A stretch of DNA of 64,000 nucleotides from Paracoccaceae bacterium (GCA_014762635.1 JABURR010000098.1:1-64000), one strand, 5' to 3'. Shown: positions 44,173 through 55,822, numbered from the stretch's first letter. Notes: generated from the letters alone by a model not told the origin. A program made the numbers and translations.

Positions 44173-44498
44173 TCCGTGACGCGAAAGATCGCCAGTCGAC
44201 GGAGAGTCTTCCGATGCGGTCAACTTCAGCCAGATCGAAACCGACCAGCTGGGTCGAGAGCAGATCGAATGGCAGTGTCAGAGATACTTGGTTTGAGGTG
44301 GGGTGCCAGGTTCAGGACTCACCGCCCGGGGGCGTGATCGTGTCGACAGGCGTTGCCGGGCTGAAGCCCGGCCTACGGTGGGGCCATCGTCGGTGAGACT
44401 TGGGTTCTGGCCCAGAGGAACGCGATCACCCCAGAGGGCAGCACCCGACCGGGGGCGGGGGCTGCCCGGGCCGCAAGCGCCCCGGGTAGGGCAGGCTG
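44173..44498. other. Gene-free stretch with repeats and a possible coding remnant
   Basis: 326 bases without a supported gene. It holds REP copy 2, a hairpin starting GGGCAGCACCCGACC near 44438 that resembles the outer arm of the element at 61035, and a degenerate REP tail at 44484-44498. A short frame from about 44181 to 44287 lacks a start codon but reads like protein (NFSQIETDQLGREQIEW); it may be a gene remnant. Confidence 0.5.
44355..44378 (+). repeat. REP-type hairpin, copy 2
   Basis: GCCGGGCT-GA-AGCCCGGC is a perfect stem followed by CTACGG. Same family and orientation as copy 1. Confidence 0.75.
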
Positions 44499-45596
44499 CT
44501 AGGTAGAGACCTTGAAACGCCGACGGATTGAAAACCCAAAAAGGAAGAGAAGCAGAAAGCACATATAATTATAGACGATCTGGGCAAAAGCGACCCATCC
44601 ACTTTCTGGAACTATCAACCTTCGGACACTAAAGCTTGAGAAGGGAGAGACAATACCTTCGGCGGCACCAACGAATGCCCGCACCAATTTCACGTTGACG
44701 CCCGAAACCATACTAGACTTCCAACCGCCATATACCTCGGAATTCGCGCCCAAATCGGCTCCCGAAAAAAATAACAAATTTACAAACACGGAATAAAATA
44801 GAAAAATCCATAGAAGTGGCCTGACGGGGTTCAAGCCGTAATTTCCGAAAATATGCCAGCATGACAAGATAAATTTTTCGAAACCTCTAGATAATTCCCT
44901 CTCGATGCTCAGCTCATATCCTCTGGACAAATGGCCGATTCTCGAATTTCCGGCCCTTGCTGCCCATTCATGCAGAAAGGCGAAAGAAGCTCTATCCAAT
45001 TTGGGCAGGGAGCTCACTACCTGCATCGAAATATTCGGATTTATTCCATTCTGCTTGCGACTTGAGAAGCTCGTGCGGCTCAAGGTAATTTCTCTTATCT
45101 TCGATTCCTTTGGGAAATCCAGTTGGGAGACACTACAGCTCTCAAGGTGCAATGATCGTCCCGCCGTTCCCCCATGAACGACCAGAATCCCAATTTGACA
45201 GCCTTCCAAAGTAATGTCTTGCTGAACACTTTGGATTTCGAGACGTAAAATCCTACAATTTTTCAGAGTTAAAGAACCGCAACTCGCACGAAAATGAACA
45301 ACAGATAGACTTTTCCCGAAAACATAATATTCTCCTCCAGCATCAACTCTGAAAAAATCACGCGCCCCGATCTCATTTCCGTCGAGAACTACCGGAACCT
45401 TTTTTCCGCTTCTCGTTCCTAATGTGACGATCTCTCCATCAATATCATTTATCGCGGAAAAGAACCTGTCTGAATCTTGAAACCTCTTGTGCTCATTGGT
45501 TACGACCGTCTGGTTGGAGGGATCCAAGACGATGGTCATCGTACTCGGCTTCTTACAGGCCAAGTCAACAAAATTGATGGCTTCCCTTGTGAGCAT
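44499..45596 (-). CDS. AT-rich membrane protein with possible beta-helix domain
   Basis: About 365 residues (ATG 45596; a TTG seven codons earlier is the alternative). The N-terminal half shows short repeated segments of the kind seen in right-handed beta-helix or pentapeptide-like proteins (SLTLKNCRILRLEI, DITLEGCQIGILVV, SLHLESCSVSQLDF; about 20 residues per turn with Cys at one corner). The C-terminal third has three or more membrane helices, and the segment before the last helix resembles pore-type membrane proteins. GC content is far below neighbours, so recent acquisition is likely. Function unknown. Confidence 0.78.
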   Translation of the reverse strand: MLTREAINFVDLACKKPSTMTIVLDPSNQTVVTNEHKRFQDSDRFFSAINDIDGEIVTLGTRSGKKVPVVLDGNEIGARDFFRVDAGGEYYVFGKSLSVVHFRASCGSLTLKNCRILRLEIQSVQQDITLEGCQIGILVVHGGTAGRSLHLESCSVSQLDFPKESKIREITLSRTSFSSRKQNGINPNISMQVVSSLPKLDRASFAFLHEWAARAGNSRIGHLSRGYELSIERELSRGFEKFILSCWHIFGNYGLNPVRPLLWIFLFYSVFVNLLFFSGADLGANSEVYGGWKSSMVSGVNVKLVRAFVGAAEGIVSPFSSFSVRRLIVPESGWVAFAQIVYNYMCFLLLFLFGFSIRRRFKVST

Positions 45597-45606
45597 CCTA
45601 TTTACG

Positions 45607-46515
45607 CTACTCCCCAAGCACCCCCATAAACTCCCGCCATTCCCCCTTGGACATGCCGGAGGTCTCCTCGGTCACCTCCTCACCCTTGAGCATACGCCGC
45701 ACGCAGTCAATCGCCTTGGACGAAAGCGTGGCGCCGCCCATGCGGTAATCCTCGAAGGCGGAATAGGCCGCGGGCACCCAGTCGGCGACGATGCGGCAGA
45801 TCTCGTCTGCGTAGACGCGGATCTCGTACTGGGCGTGGGCGTCGGCGCGCAGGCGCAGGAAGTGGAACAGGTTGTGCAGGTCCACCTTCCAGTACCACTG
45901 GGTATAGATATTCGCGGGCAGGTTCATGCGCGCCAGTTCACGCGCGAGGCCCTGCTGCCCGTCCTGGCTGATCATCGCCTCGTAATTGTCATAGGCCCGC
46001 GCGCTGTCGGCCTTGAGGATCTCCAGCACGCGCGCGGCCTCGTCCCCCTCCAGCGCGGCGCCCCGGCCCTGGTTGTTGACGGTGGATTGCGCGGCCACGT
46101 GTTCGGGCGCGGGGATGTAGAACTCCCGGTCCAGGATCGAGTAGCGGGCCGAGTATTCGTTGACGTTCGCGGTGCGGTGGCGGATCCACTGGCGCGCCAC
46201 GAAGACCGGCAGTTTGACGTGGAGCTTGATCTCGCACATCTCGAACGGGGTCGAGTGCCAGTGCCGCATCAGGTAGCGGATGAGGCCCGCGTCATTGCTG
46301 ACCGCCTTGGTGCCCTTGCCGTAGCTGACCCGTGCGGCCTGGCAGATCGCCGCGTCGTCGCCCATGTAGTCGATCACCCGCACGAAACCGTGGTCCAGCA
46401 CCGGGTAGGCGGTGTAGAGGTGGCGCTCCATCCCGTCCGAGACGGCGCGCAGCGTGGGGCGCGGGCTGGCGCGGAGGGCGTCGATTTCGGCCTGCTGCTC
46501 GGGCGAGAGGGGCAT
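45607..46515 (-). CDS. thyX: Flavin-dependent thymidylate synthase
   Basis: 302 residues, FAD-dependent conversion of dUMP to dTMP using methylene-tetrahydrofolate. The ThyX motif R-H-R-x7-S-x-R-Y-S is at 112-126, read [15 protein letters not shown]. The start at 46515 follows AAGGAG; the frame is open upstream without support. The stop lies 10 bases before the AT-rich gene. Presence of ThyX suggests no or redundant ThyA in this organism. Confidence 0.96.
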   Translation of the reverse strand: MPLSPEQQAEIDALRASPRPTLRAVSDGMERHLYTAYPVLDHGFVRVIDYMGDDAAICQAARVSYGKGTKAVSNDAGLIRYLMRHWHSTPFEMCEIKLHVKLPVFVARQWIRHRTANVNEYSARYSILDREFYIPAPEHVAAQSTVNNQGRGAALEGDEAARVLEILKADSARAYDNYEAMISQDGQQGLARELARMNLPANIYTQWYWKVDLHNLFHFLRLRADAHAQYEIRVYADEICRIVADWVPAAYSAFEDYRMGGATLSSKAIDCVRRMLKGEEVTEETSGMSKGEWREFMGVLGE

Positions 46516-46666
46516 GGGCGTCTCCTTCGATACGGGATGCGAGTCGCGGACCACTATATCTAGGCGGCAGGGTCTCGGGAATAACGAGATGGGGGAATTT
46601 TCGCAGGGGTCTCGCCCCCGGCGCGCAAGGGCGCTAGGTATGGGGAAACCGACAACGGAGGCCCAC

Positions 46667-47095
46667 ATGAAAATCAAGTACCTGCACACCATGGTCCGCG
46701 TGAAGGACCTGGACAAATCCATCGCCTTCTTCGAACTGCTGGGGCTGAAGAAGACCCGGCACGACGATTACGAACAGGGCCGCTTCTCGCTGGTCTTCCT
46801 CGCCCCCCCGGGGCAGGAGGACTGCCCGGTGGAGCTGACCTACAACTGGGACGGGGACGAGGGGCTGCCCTCGGACAGCCGCCATTTCGGCCACCTCGCC
46901 TATGCGGTCGAGGATATCTATGCCATGTGCGAGCACCTTCAGAAGAACGGCGTGACCATCAACCGCCCGCCGCGCGATGGCCGCATGGCCTTCGTCCGCT
47001 CGCCCGACAACGTGTCGGTGGAACTCTTGCAGATGGGTGACCCGCTGCCCCCGAAAGAGCCCTGGGCCAGCATGGGCAACACCGGCCATTGGTAA
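46667..47095 (+). CDS. gloA: Lactoylglutathione lyase (glyoxalase I)
   Basis: 142 residues; isomerises the methylglyoxal-glutathione hemithioacetal to S-lactoylglutathione. Metal ligands H7, E56, H76 and E119 match the E. coli set (H5, E56, H74, E122) in order. GGAGG lies 6 bases before the ATG. The stop overlaps the TTG start of the next gene by 7 bases. Divergent from thyX. Confidence 0.94.
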   Translation: MKIKYLHTMVRVKDLDKSIAFFELLGLKKTRHDDYEQGRFSLVFLAPPGQEDCPVELTYNWDGDEGLPSDSRHFGHLAYAVEDIYAMCEHLQKNGVTINRPPRDGRMAFVRSPDNVSVELLQMGDPLPPKEPWASMGNTGHW

Positions 47096-47781
47096 GGCTG
47101 GCGGCCCTTCTGATGATGCTCTGGGCGGCGCCGGTTGCCGCCCAGTGTCGGCTGGCGCTGCTGCTGGCGATGGATATCTCCTCCTCGGTGGACGAGGAAG
47201 AGGACCGGCTGCAGCGCCAGGGACTTGCCGCCGCGCTGACCGCGCCCGAGGTGCGGCAGGCGCTGCTCTCGGTGCCGGGGGATTACGTGGCGCTGGCGGT
47301 CTATGAATGGAGCGGGCGTTACCAGCAGGACATGGTGCTCGACTGGGTCATGCTGGACAGCAACGCGGCGATCGACGCCGCCGCGGCCCGGATCGCCGCC
47401 AGCAAACGCAGTTACGCCGAGTTTCCGACCGCGCTTGGCTATGCCATCGGCTACGGCGCCTCGGTCTTTGCCAGGGCGCCGAGGTGCCTCTTTCGCACGC
47501 TCGATGTTTCGGGCGACGGGGTCAACAACGACGGCTTCCCGCCCCGGCTGGCCTACACCAACTTCCCGCTGGGAGGCGTCACCGTGAACGGGCTGGCGAT
47601 CAACGTCGCGAACGAGGACGTGGAGCTTTACTACCTGAACGAGCTGATCCGCGGCCCCGGCGCCTTCGTCGAGGTGGCCGAGGGCTTTGGCGACTTCGAA
47701 CGCGCCATGCGCCGGAAGCTGCTGCGCGAGACGCAGGCAAGGGTGATCGGACGGTTGGAGGATGCGGGCAGGCCAGGGTAG
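47089..47781 (+). CDS. DUF1194 secreted VWA-like protein
   Basis: 230 residues from a TTG start overlapping the gloA stop; this start gives a proper signal peptide ([18 protein letters not shown]), whereas the next Met would truncate it. A VWA-like fold follows with D29-x-S-x-S (metal site) and the family block T-L-D-V-S-G-D-G-V-N-N. Predicted periplasmic. The last coding bases, 47752-47768, are repeated exactly at 48807-48823 beyond the EF-G fragment, so the natural 3' end may have been displaced. Confidence 0.87.
   Translation: MVRLAALLMMLWAAPVAAQCRLALLLAMDISSSVDEEEDRLQRQGLAAALTAPEVRQALLSVPGDYVALAVYEWSGRYQQDMVLDWVMLDSNAAIDAAAARIAASKRSYAEFPTALGYAIGYGASVFARAPRCLFRTLDVSGDGVNNDGFPPRLAYTNFPLGGVTVNGLAINVANEDVELYYLNELIRGPGAFVEVAEGFGDFERAMRRKLLRETQARVIGRLEDAGRPG
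47752..47768 (+). repeat. 17-bp direct repeat, left copy
   Basis: CGGTTGGAGGATGCGGG at the end of the DUF1194 gene, coding R-L-E-D-A-G; the stop follows after R-P-G. The identical sequence recurs at 48807-48823. Confidence 0.85.
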
Positions 47782-47845
47782 GCTCCTCACAACCAAAGCA
47801 CGAGCGGGGCGATTCCCCCTTTCTGCCAGAGTTGGAGACAGGACA

Positions 47846-48760
47846 ATGCCGGACCCGGACCCCGGACCGCTGGTTTGGATCACGATCGACCCAGATACGC
47901 CAGACGACCGCGAGAAACTCACGGACGGCCTGCGGAGCCTGAGCGCCGAAGACCCGACCTTCCGCGCCGACACGAAACCCGAGACGGGCCAGATCGTCCT
48001 GACCGGCATGGATGAACTTCACCTCTATGGCCTCATCCACCACCTCTTGCAGGAGTTTGGCGTCAAGGCGCGCATCGGGACCCCCACCGTGCGGTGTTTC
48101 GAGGGGACCCGTCACGCGGTCACGCATACCTCCAAATTCAAAATGGCCATTGACCCGACATTCGTTCCAAGCGCAGTCGCCATCCCGGATGCCGAGGTCA
48201 CCTTGAGCATCTGGCCGACCGAACCCGGTGAGGGGGGGAACTTCGTGTCCCGCGTCGCAGGGGATACAATTTCCGAAGAATTCGTGGCCGCAATCGAAAA
48301 GGGCGTGCGGATCGCCCTGTCCCGTGGGCCACGGTGCGGTTTTCCAATCGCCGACGTGGATGTGGCCCTTCTTGACGCCAGCAGTTCGGCCGAAGACCCG
48401 TCCGCACTGGGTTTCGAAAAGGCCGCCAGGAAATGCATGCGCCAAGGCCTTAAGAAGGCGGGCTTGATCATGTTCGAACCTGTCATGAAGGTCGAGATCG
48501 TGACGCCGGAGGAGAAAGCGGATAGCATCACCGGTGACGTCGTCAACCGACGCGGGCGAGTGCTGGGCCGGGACACATCCGTCAACCCAACCGTGATCAC
48601 CGCATTGGTGCCGTTGATGAACCTGTTCGGCTACATCCTCAGCCTGCGCTCCATGTCCTCGGGCCGGGCGGAGTACACCGCTGTTTTCGACCACTGGCAG
48701 CCCGTGCCCGGAGACGACGGCCCCGATAACTTCCGACCCGCGATTGGCAAGCGGGCCTAG
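47846..48760 (+). CDS. Freestanding EF-G domain III-V fragment without GTPase domain
   Basis: 304 residues. Domain III covers about 7-82 (DREKLTDGLRSL, EDPTFR, ETGQIVLTGMDELHL), domain IV 83-208 and domain V 210-288 (EPVMKVEIVTPEE, L-R-S-M-S-S-G-R). The P-loop, switch regions and domain II of EF-G are completely absent: upstream sequence is DUF1194 code and a short gap. The frame is intact, has its own GGAG site and an ATG at 47846, and retains EF-G family motifs, which argues for a maintained function, possibly ribosome binding. A 17-bp direct repeat brackets it. Could also be a recently truncated fusA paralogue. Confidence 0.85.
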   Translation: MPDPDPGPLVWITIDPDTPDDREKLTDGLRSLSAEDPTFRADTKPETGQIVLTGMDELHLYGLIHHLLQEFGVKARIGTPTVRCFEGTRHAVTHTSKFKMAIDPTFVPSAVAIPDAEVTLSIWPTEPGEGGNFVSRVAGDTISEEFVAAIEKGVRIALSRGPRCGFPIADVDVALLDASSSAEDPSALGFEKAARKCMRQGLKKAGLIMFEPVMKVEIVTPEEKADSITGDVVNRRGRVLGRDTSVNPTVITALVPLMNLFGYILSLRSMSSGRAEYTAVFDHWQPVPGDDGPDNFRPAIGKRA

Positions 48761-48806
48761 GCACCTCGGGCCTTTATCCGGGCCAACCGCTCCCGGGGCG
48801 ACCGGC

Positions 48807-48823
48807 CGGTTGGAGGATGCGGG
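48807..48823 (+). repeat. 17-bp direct repeat, right copy
   Basis: Exact copy of 47752-47768. Read in the DUF1194 frame it gives R-L-E-D-A-G then A-P-E-R-L-N and a stop at 48843-48845. The adjoining 48761-48947 gap also has GC hairpins around CGCCCGGGCG and no gene. Confidence 0.85.
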
Positions 48824-48947
48824 GGCGCCGGAACGCCTGAACTGACCTGGCCACGGGCGAGCCGTCGGGACCAAGCACGTCGGGCACCATATACGCCCAC
48901 GCCCGGGCGACCAGCCCGGGCAGGCGTTGACAGCAGTATGCCTGACG

Positions 48948-49586
48948 TCACTTTAGCCCCAGCGCGCGAAAGAAGAAGCCGATAACAATGCCCACTGCGA
49001 CAGAGATAGCGGCCACCTTGTACTTCTCGATCGACATCTTCGTCGCATGGTCTCGTGGATCAAAGAAAATATAGGTGCCACGTCGTCTTAAATCCCAGAA
49101 GGCCAAGAAAAGAAACGCGATGAGTCCGACCAGAATCTTCAGCCATATTGGCCATGAAAGGGTCCAAAAATACCAATCAATAGCCGGAGATAGGATCCAA
49201 AAGAATAGGAAGAAAAAGAAGATGCCCACATAGAAATGCTCGCGCCAAGGCGGAAAGGATTCGAGTTTGAGCTTCAGGGACTCCGCAAGATGACGATGCT
49301 CCTCCGCGAACGTCAGTTGTGACTTTGGTATTGCGTCGTTCACTTCCAGACGAATGGACGCCAGCGTCAACGTGAGCGGGCTTTCCACGAAGGCGCCGCC
49401 CTCTTCGAGGTCGTCGATCTTGTCGTAGGTGATCCTGGGCTTCCCGGCGTAGTCCGTGACCTCCAGCCTGAACGCCATCTCAGGCCTCGCAGAGGCACGG
49501 ATCAGATCGATGAAATCGCGTGATGAAATACGGAAAGGTTTGAGGTCAATTTCCCTCAGGTCGTCTGGGCGGTCCGGTCGATCCAT
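48948..49586 (-). CDS. Membrane protein of unknown function
   Basis: 212 residues. A soluble N-terminal domain (1-115) is followed by two aromatic-rich helices (about 119-140 and 145-163, with a run of phenylalanines) and a third near 188-206. GC content is lower than the surroundings. Charged D-R-P-D-R-P-D-D start. No family recognised; the isolated setting between repeats suggests accessory origin. Confidence 0.75.
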   Translation of the reverse strand: MDRPDRPDDLREIDLKPFRISSRDFIDLIRASARPEMAFRLEVTDYAGKPRITYDKIDDLEEGGAFVESPLTLTLASIRLEVNDAIPKSQLTFAEEHRHLAESLKLKLESFPPWREHFYVGIFFFFLFFWILSPAIDWYFWTLSWPIWLKILVGLIAFLFLAFWDLRRRGTYIFFDPRDHATKMSIEKYKVAAISVAVGIVIGFFFRALGLK

Positions 49587-49740
49587 GGTCCCTCAAGCAT
49601 CCGGTGCGCCCCCGCCCCGCAGCCGCCCGGCTGCCCATTGGCGCACGGATCACGACTTGCGGAATGAGGCGACGGAAACCTGTGCCTGTCAACCCCCGGG
49701 AGAGAGCGCCCAAGGGTCAGGTGCAGCCCGTCTGCCCGGC

Positions 49741-52260
<2,520 letters not shown>

Positions 52261-52325
52261 GTCGGGCTCGACCCCTCACCCCAACGTGAGTTTGGGTTGA
52301 GCCGGGTGGCGGCTAGGGTCGGGGA

Positions 52326-52706
52326 ATGAGTGTTTCGCAACGGATTCCCATTACCGCTCGCCTCTTTGCTGCCCTGTTGCTTGCGGCTCCCGTACCGGCG
52401 CTGGCCGACCCGCCGGTGATCGAGCGCGTCGCCGCCACGCCCGGCAACGATGGCTGGCGCTTCGACGTGACCCTCTCGCACCCCGATACGGGGTGGGAGC
52501 ATTACGCCGATGCTTGGCGGGTTCTGGACATGGCAGGCAATGAACTGGGCCTGCGGGTCCTGGCGCATCCCCATGTGGCCGAGCAGCCCTTCACCCGTGC
52601 ACTGAGCGGCGTCCTGATCCCCGAGGGTATGTCCCAAGTACAGATCCAGGCGCGCTGCCTCGTGGATGGCTGGGCCGAGGAGTCGGTCACGGTTGACCTT
52701 CCCTGA
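52326..52706 (+). CDS. Secreted protein of unknown function
   Basis: 126 residues. Signal peptide with cleavage after A-L-A (about residue 27), then a short beta-rich domain (GWRFDVTLSHPDTGWEHYADAW) resembling an immunoglobulin-like fold. One cysteine. Predicted periplasmic. No family recognised. Confidence 0.78.
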   Translation: MSVSQRIPITARLFAALLLAAPVPALADPPVIERVAATPGNDGWRFDVTLSHPDTGWEHYADAWRVLDMAGNELGLRVLAHPHVAEQPFTRALSGVLIPEGMSQVQIQARCLVDGWAEESVTVDLP

Positions 52707-52776
52707 TAGGACATCCGCCGCTGGCGTGGCGGACATCGCGCGGCTATCCTCGGCCCGAACCCCACGAGGACCCCGC

Positions 52777-53172
52777 ATGAGCAGCCTTCCCCCCTATTAC
52801 TTCCGCATCCGCGAGAACGGCGCCGCCGTGTTCCGCGTCAGCGAAAGCCGACAGCGGCGGCTGGAGATGGACCCGATCGCCGTGATCAACATCCGCAACG
52901 GCGAGGTGAAACCCCAGGGCGGGCGCGAGTTGTCGGAAGAAGACCGTACGGCCATAGACGCGTGGATCACCGAGCGCACGGCTGAGCTTGCCGCGCGCGA
53001 AACCGACGACATCCGCCGCCTGATCGAGGACATGAACCGCGCCGCCCACTGGGCCCAGACCCGCGCCACGCCCGAGCAGCTTGCCGGGCTCAGCGACGAT
53101 CTGCTGATGGCGATGCATGACCTGCGCAGCACGTTGGTCCGTCGCGCCGCCCGCGACGCGGGAGAAGACTAG
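52777..53172 (+). CDS. Conserved cytoplasmic protein of unknown function
   Basis: 131 residues, no signal or membrane segment. N-terminal YYFRIRENGAAVFRVSESRQRRLEM looks like a small beta domain; the C-terminal half is helical and charged. GAGGA precedes the ATG at 52777, whereas the open frame extends upstream without support. Its end overlaps the convergent glycosyltransferase gene by 4 bases. Confidence 0.75.
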   Translation: MSSLPPYYFRIRENGAAVFRVSESRQRRLEMDPIAVINIRNGEVKPQGGRELSEEDRTAIDAWITERTAELAARETDDIRRLIEDMNRAAHWAQTRATPEQLAGLSDDLLMAMHDLRSTLVRRAARDAGED

Positions 53173-54248
53173 GCTCCGCCGCCCGCACGCGGGAAGGTTT
53201 CGAAGAACCGCACCGTGTCTTCATCGAGGACGGTATCCTCACGATGCTTGAGGCGGCCGGACGACTTCCATCCGGTCGTGACGCCCTCGCAATCATAGTA
53301 CCAGCTCCCCGGAAGCTTCACCAAACGCTTGAGGGGAAAGCCCTCCAGATTGTGGCAGCGCCATTGGAAGTTCTTCAGCTTCCCGTCCGGCTTCAAACAC
53401 CAGTTTCCACCGCCGACGCGATCAGGATCCATGCGGAAGGTGTGATCCGAATAGGCGAACGGAGCTGTGGACTCCGGTCTGGGATATCGCTTTGCGCCAT
53501 CGAAAACCTGGAAGCCGAAATGCGACTTTTCAGTCAGGTCAAACACGTTTCCGATCTGATTTTCATGAAGAATTTCATCTACGTCGACCCGCAGAACCGC
53601 CCTCGCGTGAAACAGGTATTTCCACTTCACGAGGTTGTAGGCCGCCGTCTGAAGAAACAGCTCCTTGTTGACGTAGGGTCTGAAATTCTGGCCACCCCAA
53701 GGGAACGGCATCGACATGATCACACAGCTCTTGAGCCCGGCACCCGACAGCGCCTTTTCGATATCCTGAAGGCCATAGTCGGTAGATCCGTTGTCAATGA
53801 AGACTAGCCCCTCCAAATGATGATTGCGCACATGGTGGGTCACGTGTTCCTCGATCCACTCAAGCCGGTTGTTCTTGGAAATCAGCATTTCGCAGTTCAG
53901 GCCCCGGAAGAGGTCGAACCGGGGCTGCGCCACGGGATGCTCGATCACGGCGCCGCTTTGAAGTTCGATCCGAACTGTGCCTGTCGGGCCGGGTGCCGGA
54001 ATATGAACCATCGAGTGGCGATAGTAGTTCCGAATGCGCGGGCGCCCAGCTTTCTTGCCATCGAGCAAGATCTTAGCCTGTTTCAACTCCTTCTGAAAAT
54101 TCAGAAGCTTCGGGCAGATCAGTATGATCTCGTCCCCAGCCTGGACTGCTCCGTAGAACAGGGTCGAAAAGTCGTATTTTTCCTCTGAACCGGCGCCCTG
54201 TTTTCGGGCGGTCACGGCGCGAATGCGCCGGTGGGGATCGGGCATCAT
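53169..54248 (-). CDS. Glycosyltransferase (family 92/2-like)
   Basis: About 359 residues. R-L-E-W-I-E-E-H-V-x-H-H and V-F-I-D-N-G-S-T-D are typical of GT2/GT92 proteins, with D-x-D in R-V-D-V-D-E-I-L. The C-terminal region with W-Y-Y-D-C-E is not assigned. The start is uncertain: ATG 54248, ATG 54245 or a TTG at 54284. Less GC-rich than neighbours. Probably modifies a surface polysaccharide; no other polysaccharide gene is adjacent. Confidence 0.85.
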   Translation of the reverse strand: MMPDPHRRIRAVTARKQGAGSEEKYDFSTLFYGAVQAGDEIILICPKLLNFQKELKQAKILLDGKKAGRPRIRNYYRHSMVHIPAPGPTGTVRIELQSGAVIEHPVAQPRFDLFRGLNCEMLISKNNRLEWIEEHVTHHVRNHHLEGLVFIDNGSTDYGLQDIEKALSGAGLKSCVIMSMPFPWGGQNFRPYVNKELFLQTAAYNLVKWKYLFHARAVLRVDVDEILHENQIGNVFDLTEKSHFGFQVFDGAKRYPRPESTAPFAYSDHTFRMDPDRVGGGNWCLKPDGKLKNFQWRCHNLEGFPLKRLVKLPGSWYYDCEGVTTGWKSSGRLKHREDTVLDEDTVRFFETFPRAGGGA

Positions 54249-54363
54249 GCCCGCTTCAATCTCGTCGATCAGGATATTGGTCAAGGTGGATGGCCCGTGG
54301 CTTGGGGATGGTCTTTCGGCTCTGGGTGGTCATAGCATTCTTGTGCCTGAACAGCCAACCACC

Positions 54364-55737
54364 TCAGGCCGAAACCGTCCCGCCGCCCACGAACCAGGCC
54401 GTGTTCCGCCAGAACCGGGTCAGCATCAGCAGCCAGGCCGCGAGCAGGCCTATCACCAGGCCCATCCAGATCCCCTCACCGCCGTAGCCGAGGGGGAACC
54501 CGAGGATATAGCAAAGCGGAATGCCGATCAGCCAGTAACTCAGCGCGGCATAGATCATCGGTACCCGCATGTCCTGCACCCCGCGCAGCAGGCCCAGCGC
54601 CATGACCTGCCCGGCGTCGGCCAGTTGGAACAGCGCCGCCACCGCCAGCAAGCCGACGCCTGCGGCGATCACCTCGGGGCGCGCCGGGTCGTCGGGGTCA
54701 AGGAAGATGCCCAGCATCGCCTCGGGGACGGTCAGGAACAGCACGATCGACAGCACGGCGATGACCAGCGACATGCCCGTGGCCACGAGGCCCGCGCGGC
54801 GCAGTTCGACCTCGTTCCGGCGGCCATGGGCCTGCCCGGCGCGCACCGTCGCGGCATTCGCAAGCCCGAGGTGGACCAGGAACGCCGCCGAGGCGATCTG
54901 GATCGCGATCCCGTGCGCGGCGAGTTCGATCGTGCCGACCCAGCCCATCATCACCGCCGTGGCCGAGAACATGCCCACCTCGGCCAGGCTGGTGATCCCG
55001 ATCGGCCAGCCCAGGGCGAAGATGCGCCGGAACGCCTCCCAGTCGGGGCGCCAGAAATGCGAGAACAGCGCGTGCTGCGGCTCGGCCCAGCTCGCGTAGA
55101 AGGCCAGCACCACCAGCGACGCGCTCTGCATGATAACTGAGGCAATGGCGGCACCGCGGATCCCTAGTTCGGGCGCGCCCCAGGCGCCGAAGATCAGCGC
55201 GTAGTTCAGCACCCCGTTCAGCACGGCGGCGGTCACCGTGATCCAGAGCACCGCCTGCATCCGCTCCAGCGCGCCAAGGTAGCTTTTCAGCACCATCACC
55301 AGCAGCGCCGGGAAGATGCCCCAGCCCGCGATCCAGAGGTAGTCGCCCGCCAGTGCCGCCAGTTCCGGCTCTTGTCCCATCGCGCGCAGGATCGGCGCGC
55401 CTGCCAGCATCAGCGGCACCGCCAGCGCCCCGAAGAGGATCGAGTTCCACATGGCCATGCGCGTGGCGCGGCGCACCTCGGTCCGGTCACCGGCGGCCTC
55501 GGCCGAGGCAACGACCGGCATGACCGCGCCGGAATAGCCGGTGCCCATGATGAACAGAACGAAGAAGAAGGTGCCGCCCAGCACCATCGCCGCGAGGGCC
55601 TGGATATCGTACCAGCCCATCATCAGCGTATCCATCACATGCACGGCAAACTGCGCCAGGTGACTGCCGATCATCGGCAGCCCGATCGCGAGGATCGCCC
55701 ATGCATGGGCGCCGTATGATTTCGCCTGTCTTTCCAT
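54364..55737 (-). CDS. MATE-family multidrug efflux transporter
   Basis: 457 residues, twelve hydrophobic segments in the two-bundle MATE arrangement. The N-terminus (AILAIGLPMIGSHLAQFAVHVMDTLMMG) matches the NorM branch. It exports cationic drugs or metabolites with Na+ or H+. It lies 185 bases after the methyltransferase gene; a GCTAAC-N5-GTTAGC palindrome occupies its upstream region. Confidence 0.93.
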   Translation of the reverse strand: MERQAKSYGAHAWAILAIGLPMIGSHLAQFAVHVMDTLMMGWYDIQALAAMVLGGTFFFVLFIMGTGYSGAVMPVVASAEAAGDRTEVRRATRMAMWNSILFGALAVPLMLAGAPILRAMGQEPELAALAGDYLWIAGWGIFPALLVMVLKSYLGALERMQAVLWITVTAAVLNGVLNYALIFGAWGAPELGIRGAAIASVIMQSASLVVLAFYASWAEPQHALFSHFWRPDWEAFRRIFALGWPIGITSLAEVGMFSATAVMMGWVGTIELAAHGIAIQIASAAFLVHLGLANAATVRAGQAHGRRNEVELRRAGLVATGMSLVIAVLSIVLFLTVPEAMLGIFLDPDDPARPEVIAAGVGLLAVAALFQLADAGQVMALGLLRGVQDMRVPMIYAALSYWLIGIPLCYILGFPLGYGGEGIWMGLVIGLLAAWLLMLTRFWRNTAWFVGGGTVSA

Positions 55738-55805
55738 AACGCCCGCCTAAGGCGCCCCCACCCCGTCCGGCAATCCCGAACAGGGTTAATGCTATTTCAA
55801 ATATG

Positions 55806-55822
55806 GCTAACGAATGGTTAGC
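55806..55822. promoter_or_regulatory. Palindrome upstream of the MATE gene
   Basis: GCTAAC (55806-55811), five bases, GTTAGC (55817-55822), about 70 bases before the MATE start in an AT-richer patch. A likely dimeric repressor site; the regulator is not identified. Confidence 0.4.

Noticed and set aside
52261-52325. Terminator after aspC
   Set aside because: An imperfect inverted repeat (CTCACCCCAA / TTGGGTTGAG) exists, but mismatches and lack of a T-run make it weak.
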